From Bacillota bacterium (lineage in GTDB: Bacteria; Bacillota; Clostridia; Lachnospirales; Lachnospiraceae), in contig JAEWSH010000051.1 in the NCBI GenBank assembly GCA_023398375.1, positions 496,001 to 560,000 on the forward strand: 64,000 bases of DNA, in the 5' to 3' direction. Below the pieces are notes generated by a model. That model saw nothing but the letters and a program-made list of their open reading frames with translations, made no database searches and had not been told where the DNA came from. Shown here piece by piece: positions 8,902 through 15,898 of this stretch (position 1 is its first letter; each line of letters starts with the position of its first letter). Made by a program: the position numbers and the translations under genes.

Positions 8902-10002
8902 ATGGAAAAAAGGGATAAAGCACAACATCGGATAACTGGATATTGTATATACCTCTGCTTTATACTTAGCATTATGATGACAGCTACAGCTTTGACAGGG
9001 TGTGGTGAAAAAAATGCTGAAAAAACGAAAGTAGTTCTGACCACTGGATTTGGAAGAAATGAAGTATTCCGTCTTGACAGAACCTCATGCACACTTCCGG
9101 AGATTATGGTATATCTGACAAACACACAAAATCAGTACGAGAGTGTATTTGGGGAAGAGATATGGGGAAAAGATATGAAGGGTGTTAATCTGGAAAGCAG
9201 TATAAAAGAGAATGTTTTAGCCCGTATCGCACAAATAAAGGCTATGAATCTGCTGGCAGAAAAGCACGCTATTACATTGGATGAAAAAGAACTGGAGCTC
9301 TCCGCACAGGCAGCTGTTCAGTATTATGACTCGTTGAATGCTACTGAAATCGAGGAGATGGGTGTTACCAAAGAAATGATACAGAAGCTGTATGAAGAAT
9401 ACGCTTTGGCCAATAAAGTCTATGATGATATTATCAAGGATATCAATCCCGAGATCAGTGATGATGAAGCAAGAACGATAACAGTGCAGCAGATCCTGTT
9501 AAAGACATACACGCTGAATGGAAAAGGTGAGAAGACATCCTTATCAGAAGCAGAGAAGAAAAAAATTCTTCAGAAGGCACAAATGGTTGATACACTTGCA
9601 AAGGAAGGCGCAGATTTTTCAAAGCTGATTGAAGAATATAGTGATGATAAAGTCGGAACTTATTCCTATGGAAAAGGCGAAATGGAAGCGGCATTTGAGA
9701 AGGCGACCTTTGAGCTCGGAAAGGATGAAATAAGTGATGTCATTGAGAGTGCATATGGATACCATATTGTTAAATGTATCTCTACATTTGATCGCAATGA
9801 GACGGATGCTAATAAAGTAAAAATTGTAGAACAGCGGAAAAAGGAAGTATTCAATGAAGAATATAATGAATTTCTGGCTACACTTACAAGAAATCTCAAT
9901 ACCAAATTATGGAATAAAATTACCTTCATTCAAGATCAAAATGTGACTACAAAAGATTTTTTTGATGTTTATAATTCCTATTTTGACGAGGAAGATCAAT
10001 AG
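8902..10002 (+). CDS. peptidyl-prolyl isomerase lipoprotein (PrsA/SurA type, parvulin domain)
   Basis: This is probably a membrane-anchored folding factor for exported proteins. The signal peptide ends in the lipobox ALTGC around residue 34, so the mature protein should be lipid-anchored on the outside. Residues 45-180 form a helical SurA-N/trigger-factor-like region. Residues about 190-290 are a parvulin domain, starting ITVQQILLKTY and ending IESAYGYHIVKC, with the expected GTYSYGKGEM segment between. A 75-residue C-terminal tail follows. It could be called prsA by function, but lineage-specific naming is uncertain. It lies 25 bp after the FAD oxidoreductase, and htpG, another chaperone, follows under its own promoter. 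Confidence 0.88.
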   Translation: MEKRDKAQHRITGYCIYLCFILSIMMTATALTGCGEKNAEKTKVVLTTGFGRNEVFRLDRTSCTLPEIMVYLTNTQNQYESVFGEEIWGKDMKGVNLESSIKENVLARIAQIKAMNLLAEKHAITLDEKELELSAQAAVQYYDSLNATEIEEMGVTKEMIQKLYEEYALANKVYDDIIKDINPEISDDEARTITVQQILLKTYTLNGKGEKTSLSEAEKKKILQKAQMVDTLAKEGADFSKLIEEYSDDKVGTYSYGKGEMEAAFEKATFELGKDEISDVIESAYGYHIVKCISTFDRNETDANKVKIVEQRKKEVFNEEYNEFLATLTRNLNTKLWNKITFIQDQNVTTKDFFDVYNSYFDEEDQ

Positions 10003-10059
10003 TTTATATAAATTTTATAATTACAGAAACCCAGTAAATATGCCACATTACGGAGATTA

Positions 10060-10086
10060 TTAGCACTCATTCATAATGAGTGCTAA
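10060..10086. promoter_or_regulatory. CIRCE operator (HrcA site) upstream of htpG
   Basis: TTAGCACTC, nine bases, then GAGTGCTAA: this is a perfect match to the CIRCE inverted repeat bound by the heat-shock repressor HrcA. It ends 7 bp before the -35 hexamer of the htpG promoter, so HrcA bound here would block polymerase. Confidence 0.95.
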
Positions 10087-10093
10087 TTTGGTC

Positions 10094-10122
10094 TTGACTT
10101 TTTAATTTTGCAGCATTAAAAT
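10094..10122 (+). promoter_or_regulatory. sigma-A promoter of htpG
   Basis: TTGACT (10094-10099) and TAAAAT (10117-10122) are 17 bp apart, a good housekeeping promoter. It lies directly after the CIRCE element and about 35 bp before the htpG start codon. Confidence 0.8.
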
Positions 10123-10157
10123 CTATTTTAAATGAAAGAAAGGAATGTGATATAAAT

Positions 10158-12290
10158 ATGGCAGAGAAACATGGTAATTTATCAATTAATAGTGACAATT
10201 TATTTCCAATTATTAAAAAATGGTTATATTCAGACCATGACATATTTTTTAGAGAATTAATCTCCAACGGATGTGATGCAATTACAAAACTAAAAAAATT
10301 GGAAATGATGGGTGAGTATTCTTTTGAAAATGGTCATGAGTTCAAAATTGAAGTGATTGTAAATCCTGATGAGAAGACATTAAAGATTATTGATAACGGT
10401 CTTGGGATGACAGCAGAAGAGATTGAAGAGTATATTAATCAGATCGCTTTTTCAGGTGCAACAGATTTTATTGAAAAATATAAAGACAAGACAAATGATG
10501 ATCAGATTATTGGTCATTTTGGACTTGGTTTTTATTCCTCGTTCATGGTAGCGGATGAAGTGCATATAGATTCTCTCTCTTATAAAGATGGTGCAGTACC
10601 GGCTCATTGGGAATGCGACGGTGGAACCGAATATAATATGAAAGACGGCACAAAAGATACAATTGGTACGGAGATCACTTTATTTCTGAATGAAGATTGT
10701 CTTGAGTTCTGTAATGAATATAAAGCCAGAGAAGTAATTCAAAAATATTGTTCATTTATGCCGGTAGAGATATTCCTGATAAAGGCTAATGAAGAACCAC
10801 AATATGAGACGATTCTTCCGGAAGAAAAAACAGAAAAAGATACGGTTATTGAGACTGTTGTAGAAGAAGCAAAAACAGAAGAAAAGACGAATGAAAAAGG
10901 TGAAAAAGAAGTTGTTGAAGTGTCACCTCGTATAGAAAAGCTGAAAATCCTGAAAAGACCGGTTCCGTTGAATGATACAAATCCTCTGTGGAGCAAACAT
11001 CCAAATGAGTGTACAAAAGATGATTATATTGCTTTTTACAGAAAGGTATTTCAAGACTACAAGGAACCATTATTCTGGATTCACCTTAATATGGACTATC
11101 CGTTTAACTTAAAGGGCATTTTATATTTTCCTAAGATCAATACAGAATATGAATCCATAGAAGGCATGATCAAGCTATATAATAATCAGGTATTTATTGC
11201 AGACAATATCAAAGAAGTAATACCGGAATTCTTAATGTTATTGAAAGGTGTTATTGATTGTCCGGATCTTCCACTTAATGTATCCAGAAGTGCATTACAG
11301 AATGACGGATTTGTTAAGAAAATATCAGATTATATTACGAAAAAAGTGGCTGATAAGCTATCTGGTATGTGTAAAACGGAAAAAGAAGAATATGAAAAAT
11401 ATTGGGATGATATCAATCCGTTCATTAAATTTGGCTGCTTAAAAGATGATAAATTCTGTGAAAAGATGACAGATTACATTTTGTTTAAAAATCTGGATGG
11501 CAAATATCTGACATTGCCGGAATGTCTGGAAGTAAAGAAAACAGATCCAGAAGAAGCAGAAGAAAATGCGGTCGATGAATCCGGAGAAAAAGTTGAAGCT
11601 GAAGTGGTGGATGATCATGCGGATGCGTTGGATGAGAGTGAAGATGCAGCAGAAAATAATGATGAGAAAAAAGAAAAAATTATTTATTATGTAACCGATG
11701 TCGTACAACAGAGTCAATACATCAATATGTTCAAAAAGGCAAAAATGGATGCTGTCATTCTGAAGGATAATATTGACCAGCCATTTATTACCCAGCTGGA
11801 ATCAAAAAATGAAACTGTTAAATTTAAGAGAATTGATGCTGACCTTACAGATTCGTTGAAATCCAAGACTTCTAAAAAAGCAGAAAAAGAGTTGGAAGAA
11901 CAGGCATCTTCGATATCAGATATATTCAAAAAAACTTTAAAGAAAAAAGATATAAAAGTAAAAGTTGAAAGATTAAAAAATAAAGATATTTCTTCTATGA
12001 TCACATTATCGGAAGAAAGCAGGCGCATGCAGGATATGATGAAAATGTATGCAATGCCAGGCATGGATATGGGTATGTTTGGTGCAAACGGTGAAGGTGA
12101 GACACTAATTCTGAATGCAAATAATAAATTGGTAGAATATATCTTAGAAAGCAAGGATGGCGAAAATGTTCCTATGATCTGCGAACAGCTGTATGATCTT
12201 GCAAAGCTGCAACAGGCACCGCTGGCACCTGATGTAATGACAAATTTTGTAATACGTTCTAATAAAATTATGATGATGTTAGCGAAATAA
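10158..12290 (+). CDS. htpG: Hsp90-family chaperone HtpG
   Basis: This ATP-dependent chaperone contains the GHKL ATPase fold: FRELISNGCDA (catalytic Glu and Asn), IIDNGLGMT and GHFGLGFYSSFMV. The middle domain carries the conserved LPLNVSRSALQ segment with the ATP-contacting Arg. At 710 residues it is about 85 longer than E. coli HtpG. The surplus sits in two highly charged insertions: residues about 210-262, between the N-terminal and middle domains, and residues about 455-507, between the middle and C-terminal regions. The ribosome site GAAAGGAATG lies 8 bp before the ATG. A CIRCE operator and a sigma-A promoter upstream indicate HrcA control. The gene is monocistronic. Confidence 0.95.
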   Translation: MAEKHGNLSINSDNLFPIIKKWLYSDHDIFFRELISNGCDAITKLKKLEMMGEYSFENGHEFKIEVIVNPDEKTLKIIDNGLGMTAEEIEEYINQIAFSGATDFIEKYKDKTNDDQIIGHFGLGFYSSFMVADEVHIDSLSYKDGAVPAHWECDGGTEYNMKDGTKDTIGTEITLFLNEDCLEFCNEYKAREVIQKYCSFMPVEIFLIKANEEPQYETILPEEKTEKDTVIETVVEEAKTEEKTNEKGEKEVVEVSPRIEKLKILKRPVPLNDTNPLWSKHPNECTKDDYIAFYRKVFQDYKEPLFWIHLNMDYPFNLKGILYFPKINTEYESIEGMIKLYNNQVFIADNIKEVIPEFLMLLKGVIDCPDLPLNVSRSALQNDGFVKKISDYITKKVADKLSGMCKTEKEEYEKYWDDINPFIKFGCLKDDKFCEKMTDYILFKNLDGKYLTLPECLEVKKTDPEEAEENAVDESGEKVEAEVVDDHADALDESEDAAENNDEKKEKIIYYVTDVVQQSQYINMFKKAKMDAVILKDNIDQPFITQLESKNETVKFKRIDADLTDSLKSKTSKKAEKELEEQASSISDIFKKTLKKKDIKVKVERLKNKDISSMITLSEESRRMQDMMKMYAMPGMDMGMFGANGEGETLILNANNKLVEYILESKDGENVPMICEQLYDLAKLQQAPLAPDVMTNFVIRSNKIMMMLAK

Positions 12291-12307
12291 TTAATTAATA
12301 GGATACT

Positions 12308-12363
12308 AGGGTCAAAAGGTCATGTGTATCATACTTTCATGAAAAGCATGACTTTGGGACCCC
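12308..12363. repeat. palindromic repeat family B, copy B1
   Basis: This stretch, beginning AGGGTCAAAAGGTCATGTG and ending GCATGACTTTGGGACC, matches in inverted orientation the sequence at 13225-13284. It is itself imperfectly palindromic (AAAGGTCATG against CATGACTTT, with an inner TCAT...ATGA). B1 lies outside the inserted element in sleC; B2 lies inside it. Confidence 0.7.
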
Positions 12364-12377
12364 AGCATCTTAATATT

Positions 12378-12424
12378 AAAAAGGCGAGTGTAATGTTTTG
12401 ATATGTTATAACACTTGCCTTTTT
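12378..12424. terminator. bidirectional terminator between htpG and sleC
   Basis: AAAAAGGCGAGTGT pairs with ACACTTGCCTTTTT around a 19-base loop. A-rich and T-rich ends on both sides let it work as a Rho-independent terminator for htpG on the plus strand and for the convergent sleC on the minus strand. Confidence 0.85.
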
Positions 12425-12454
12425 GTATTGTAAGAATTTTAGTACCTTATCTGT

Positions 12455-13034
12455 TTAAGTTAACTCTGCAATGCGGCTTACACCTACATAAATATTAGAT
12501 ATTTGATACCAGGTAGAGTAGTCGACAATACCGGTCTGTGGTAAGTTAAATATTTGTTGAAATGTCTTTACAGCTGCAGCAGTTTGTGGACCATAGACAC
12601 CGTCTGCCGATATAACAGGTATGGCAGGGTAGTTCTGCGCTATGCGATTAAGCTGTTCCTGTATCTGCGCTACTTTAGCTCCGGTTGCACCGATATCTAA
12701 GTTGTATCCCGGAAAAGAGGATGGTACTCCAGAAACAAATTCAGATGTATTGATATACATGTCATTGCCATAGTAATAGCGAATGATTTCGATTGGCGCA
12801 TAACCTTCATCGCCCAGAAATTTAGAGCCCCATTGGCTAAGCCCTGCGCATTGTACCCGATTACCATCACAGAAGGCCGTAAAGATCGGCTGTCTGACAC
12901 CAGGGCGGGATAAGTAATTGGCAAAAATATTATTTACAACAGTATCAACATTTTGGTAGATATTTCGTCCGTAGGAAAATTTTTGATCAAAGGCAGTGGA
13001 AGAAGTAATCGTAAAGTTGTATCCTTTATTTCGA
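12455..13034 (-). CDS. sleC: sleC-type cortex-lytic enzyme, 3' part (separated from its 5' part by an insertion)
   Basis: This is the C-terminal 193 residues of a spore-cortex hydrolase. Read from the breakpoint at 13035 it begins (Y)RNKGYNFTITSS. It contains the end of a SpoIID/LytB-type domain (QCAGLSQWGSKFLG, then EIIRYYYGND) and a C-terminal peptidoglycan-binding domain (DIGATGAKVAQIQEQLNR, DGVYGPQTAAAVKTFQ). It has no start codon of its own: a TAA stop lies in frame just beyond the breakpoint inside the inserted DNA. From the methionine at 12760 only a 101-residue binding-domain fragment could be made. The 5' part lies at 15855-16547. Joined at the shared GTA they encode a 423-residue protein, close to the length I recall for clostridial SleC. 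Confidence 0.85.
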
Positions 13035-13037
13035 TAC
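13035..13037. other. attachment-site core, left end of the sleC element
   Basis: TAC on the plus strand (GTA on the sleC strand). Left flank TTATTTCGA is sleC DNA; right flank AGCGAAATC is element DNA. It is in the same codon phase as its partner at 15856-15858. The exact crossover dinucleotide, GT or TA, cannot be decided from one sequence. Confidence 0.75.
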
Positions 13038-13144
13038 AGCGAAATCAGCAGAGTTTACGGGTAAAGATACTATGTTATTATTCAGACTTACTGCGCAGAG
13101 CAACAGGTATGCAAAAAAAATATTACTGAAATTGAAAAGGCAAA

Positions 13145-13173
13145 TTGACAAATACAGCGTGCATATTTATTAT
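13145..13173 (+). promoter_or_regulatory. promoter inside the sleC element
   Basis: TTGACA (13145-13150) and TATTAT (13168-13173) with 17-bp spacing form a near-consensus sigma-A promoter. It faces the zinc-ribbon gene at 13355, leaving a leader of about 175 bases that contains palindromic repeat B2. This suggests vegetative expression of at least the first element gene. Confidence 0.65.
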
Positions 13174-13224
13174 TATATATATAATGATGTCGGGATCAAA
13201 AGTTATTTGACTCCTGATGCCTAC

Positions 13225-13284
13225 GGGTTCCAAAGTCATGCTTTTTCATGCAAGCATGAAACACATGACCTTTTGTCCCTGGGA
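13225..13284. repeat. palindromic repeat family B, copy B2 (inside the sleC element)
   Basis: Inverted copy of 12308-12363, running GGGTTCCAAAGTCATGC to GACCTTTTGTCCCTGGG, with an inner palindrome TTTCATG/CATGAAA. In the leader of the 13355 transcript it would fold into a hairpin. The stretch 13038-13354 holds this repeat and the promoter; the short frame at 13072-13350 that crosses the repeat does not look like a gene on its own. Confidence 0.65.
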
Positions 13285-13354
13285 TTATATAATTTTACAA
13301 GATTTAAAATTTTACAGGAAATCTTACAAAAGAGAATAATGGAGTGGTGATTAT

Positions 13355-13798
13355 ATGAACATAGCAGGCACCTTTGAAAAAAAAGATATATGTACTTGTG
13401 CTCGATGTGGGAAAATTTTTCAATATTCGGGAATTGGTCTGCACCTTTGCCAAGCCTGTAAAGAGTTAGACGCAAAAGAATTTGATTTAGTAAAAGACTA
13501 TATCTATTCCAATCTGTCAGCAACGGTAAAAGATGTGGCCATGGCTACCGGAGTGAGAGTGCGAAGGATTAAGGGATTTTTGCAAGATGGAAGATTACTG
13601 ATTCCGGATAATTCTGCTATATTTTTAAATTGCGAATGCTGTGGTGCAAATATTAAATCTGGCAGGTTATGCAGAGAATGTGCAAATGCTTTATCAAGTA
13701 CAGCGAAGAAGGAAATGGATATTGAAGAATATCAGATCGGTGAACGTCCAAAGAAAATGACGGCACGTATGCATTTTCTGGAGCCTGAGAGAAAATAA
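13355..13798 (+). CDS. zinc-ribbon/HTH protein resembling YvyF (TIGR03826-like)
   Basis: This 147-residue protein starts with a zinc ribbon (CARCGKIF ... CQACKEL). Next comes a helix-turn-helix-like segment (ATVKDVAMATGVRVRRIKGFLQDGRL), then a second zinc knuckle (CECCGANIKSGRLCREC) and a basic tail. The order resembles the YvyF/TIGR03826 proteins often found beside flagellar genes in Bacilli and Clostridia, though no flagellar genes are near. AATGGAGTGGTG is the ribosome site. It is the first gene inside the sleC element and has a strong promoter and a terminator of its own. It may be a DNA-binding regulator of the element or recombination accessory factor; that role is a guess from position. 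Confidence 0.7.
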   Translation: MNIAGTFEKKDICTCARCGKIFQYSGIGLHLCQACKELDAKEFDLVKDYIYSNLSATVKDVAMATGVRVRRIKGFLQDGRLLIPDNSAIFLNCECCGANIKSGRLCRECANALSSTAKKEMDIEEYQIGERPKKMTARMHFLEPERK

Positions 13799-13820
13799 TA
13801 ATTAAGTAAGTATATATAAA

Positions 13821-13859
13821 AAATAAGAGCGATGCAGAAAATGCACCGCTCTTATTTTA
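13821..13859 (+). terminator. terminator after the zinc-ribbon gene
   Basis: AAATAAGAGCGATGCA pairs with TGCACCGCTCTTATTTT. The stem is GC-rich at its core and ends in TTATTTT. It separates the 13355 gene from the 101-aa gene and the recombinase, which must be transcribed by read-through or from a promoter I cannot identify. Confidence 0.85.
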
Positions 13860-13892
13860 CGCTGTAGGAAGCACCTTTTTTGTTCTGTTTGT

Positions 13893-14198
13893 ATGTTTTG
13901 TGTGGAATATCAAGGAGAACATTCACATAGTTTGGAAGTAACAGAACAATCTAATGTGGCAGATATCATGGAAACTATAAACAAAAATATTATAATCAGT
14001 GAGGATGGTACTTTTCAATACATACTTAGAGGTAATACAAAGATGAAAGTCTTTGTAGAGTTTACAGAATTGGGAAATAATAAGCAGGTAGCGGAAGAAG
14101 TAACTGCAATTTTAAAAAATAATTATCTGGAACGAATATTATCCGGAACGATGCAAAGTGATCTGGATTCAGTACAATCCAACCTGTTTATAGAATAG
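13893..14198 (+). CDS. 101-aa hypothetical protein next to the recombinase
   Basis: I do not recognise this protein. It is small, acidic and soluble, with predicted mixed strand/helix content (LEVTEQSNVADIMETINKN, then KVFVEFTEL, then VAEEVTAILKNNYLERIL). It ends 20 bp before the recombinase start, so the two are surely co-transcribed. No ribosome site precedes the ATG at 13893; AAGGAG occurs a little downstream (about 13911), so the true start might be an internal TTG near 13932. Small proteins encoded beside serine integrases are sometimes recombination directionality factors, which reverse integration. That is a hypothesis from position only. A transcriptional regulator or a fortuitous small protein are alternatives. 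Confidence 0.6.
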   Translation: MFCVEYQGEHSHSLEVTEQSNVADIMETINKNIIISEDGTFQYILRGNTKMKVFVEFTELGNNKQVAEEVTAILKNNYLERILSGTMQSDLDSVQSNLFIE

Positions 14199-14218
14199 GA
14201 AAAGGAAGGTACGGGTTT

Positions 14219-15898
14219 ATGAAAAGGGTAAGATGTTTATATAGAGTATCCTCAAAACAGCAATTACATGACGATGATATTCCAATGCAGAGAGCCGAAT
14301 GTAAAAAATTTATAGAGAAATTCCAAGATTGGAGCCTGGAGTATGAATATGTAGAGAAAGCAATCTCGGGCTTCAAGATGCACATAAAGGACAGAGATGT
14401 GCTTATGGAGATCATGCAGGATGCCCAAAATAAGGAATTTGATATTTTGGTTGTTTATATGTCGGACAGAATTGGACGTAAGGAAGACGAGATTCCGGCT
14501 TATGTTGCAGGTCTGAATAATCTTGGAATTGAAATCTGGTCAGTAAATGAGGGTTCTCTGAAAACAGAAGAACATATTGACAAGTTAATGAATTATATCA
14601 GATTCTGGCAGGCAGAGGGAGAAAGCAGAAAAACTGGTATGAGAGTAAAAGCGGCTCAAAAAGAAATGGTAAAAAGCGGAAAGTTTGTGGGTGGTAATGC
14701 TCCTTTTGGCTATCAACTAGTTTTATCCGGCGAAATCAGCAATCACGGAAGAGCATTAAAAAGACTAGTTATCAAAGAAGATAAAGCTAAGATAGTCAGA
14801 GAGATATTCAGACTTGCAGCAGAGGAAGACCTCGGAGCATTTGCAATTGCAAAGCGGCTTAATGAAAAAAAGGTACCTGCTATCAACGGGGAGGAATGGA
14901 AGAGCTGTACGGTATCTGCTATGTTAAAAAATCCAGTATATATGGGATATATTACATATGGCAGAAGAGAATATCATGGAAACTATACAAGAATTCCGCC
15001 GGAATATTGGACCTATTCGGAACGTCAGTTGGAAGAAATTGTAATTATTCCACGGAATAAATGGGAAGAAGTACAGTGTAAACGTGAAAATAGAAAAGCT
15101 GGAATCCGTATAGCGCAGGAAAGAACAGGTTCTTATGGAGTAACTACGACAGGTAAGCTACCGCTTATGGGAATCGCATATTGCGGATATTGCGGAACAA
15201 GATTGACAAATGGGAGCCGATATGATACATGGATCACGAAAAATGGTAAAAAAGTAAAAAAGGTATGTGGCAGGTATCGATGTACGCAAAAGGGCAATGC
15301 ATCGATCAAGTGTAATGGAAATGCATTATACAGACAGGAGCAGATTGAACCAATTATATTTGAAGTAGTTGGTCACTATATGGATACCCTGCAAAGTGCA
15401 GATGTTTATCAGGATATTATAAATATGCAGGAGAATGTGAAAAAAAAGATTTTAAAAGATTTAGGCATAATCAAAAAAGAAGAAAAAGAAATAATGAATG
15501 ATATTAGCACTCTGGAGGCTCAAATACCTATTGCGATCCGTGGAGATGGACTGTTCAGTCAGCAGAAACTGTCTTCTATACTAAATGATAAAGAAAAAAT
15601 TCTATTTCAAACAAGATCCAGGTATGATGTAAAAAAGAAAGAGTACGAGCAAACGACAATCAAAAACAAAGAATTAAAAAAGATTGGAGATATGATACCA
15701 AACTGGAGAGAAGAATTTGTACGTTCCAATGTTCACCAAAAGAAAATATTACTGGCAAAAATAATAGAAAGAATTGATGTAAAAAGGGACAGTTTAAAGA
15801 TAAAATTTAAAATCAGTCAGGAAGCTTTTGAACCATTAAAATCTATTGATTCCCCTACCACTCCGTATAGACCCTGTTCAGAGCAAATGAAAGGATAG
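14219..15898 (+). CDS. large serine recombinase of the sleC element
   Basis: This site-specific recombinase has 559 residues. The resolvase domain is at about 1-150, with the catalytic serine in LYRVSSKQQ and the conserved DILVVYMSDRIGR. The recombinase domain at about 165-270 contains NAPFGYQL and the segment SAMLKNPVYMGYITYGRRE. A zinc ribbon (YCGYCGTRL ... YRCTQKG ... IKCNG) starts near residue 320, followed by a coiled-coil region. These are the parts of serine integrases such as those of skin elements and phages. The ribosome site GGAAGG precedes the ATG. The last 14 or so codons lie beyond the attachment core and are supplied by antisense sleC DNA, so the C-terminus would change on excision. 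Confidence 0.93.
   Translation: MKRVRCLYRVSSKQQLHDDDIPMQRAECKKFIEKFQDWSLEYEYVEKAISGFKMHIKDRDVLMEIMQDAQNKEFDILVVYMSDRIGRKEDEIPAYVAGLNNLGIEIWSVNEGSLKTEEHIDKLMNYIRFWQAEGESRKTGMRVKAAQKEMVKSGKFVGGNAPFGYQLVLSGEISNHGRALKRLVIKEDKAKIVREIFRLAAEEDLGAFAIAKRLNEKKVPAINGEEWKSCTVSAMLKNPVYMGYITYGRREYHGNYTRIPPEYWTYSERQLEEIVIIPRNKWEEVQCKRENRKAGIRIAQERTGSYGVTTTGKLPLMGIAYCGYCGTRLTNGSRYDTWITKNGKKVKKVCGRYRCTQKGNASIKCNGNALYRQEQIEPIIFEVVGHYMDTLQSADVYQDIINMQENVKKKILKDLGIIKKEEKEIMNDISTLEAQIPIAIRGDGLFSQQKLSSILNDKEKILFQTRSRYDVKKKEYEQTTIKNKELKKIGDMIPNWREEFVRSNVHQKKILLAKIIERIDVKRDSLKIKFKISQEAFEPLKSIDSPTTPYRPCSEQMKG

Larger units (their letters stand above)
13035..15858. mobile_element. 2.8-kb serine-recombinase element inserted in sleC (skin-like intervening element)
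   Basis: The element lies between two copies of GTA (sleC strand) at 13035-13037 and 15856-15858, 2,821 bp apart. It splits sleC inside its SpoIID domain. Removing one GTA plus everything between gives ...ACG GAG TGG TAT CGA AAT AAA..., an uninterrupted frame that reads VYTEW-YRNKG across the join. Cargo: a strong promoter, one palindromic repeat (B2), a zinc-ribbon/HTH gene, a 101-aa gene and a large serine recombinase whose 3' end abuts the right boundary. The three genes run opposite to sleC. The very short shared core fits serine integrases, which cross over at two bases. No phage structural, transfer or resistance genes are present, so the element is minimal. Whether it is excised during sporulation is inference. 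Confidence 0.85.

Noticed and set aside
13072..13350. 92-residue frame at the left end of the sleC element
   Set aside because: It runs through palindromic repeat B2, has no ribosome site and no recognisable domain. It is better explained as non-coding leader, though it is in frame with the recombinase in the predicted circle.
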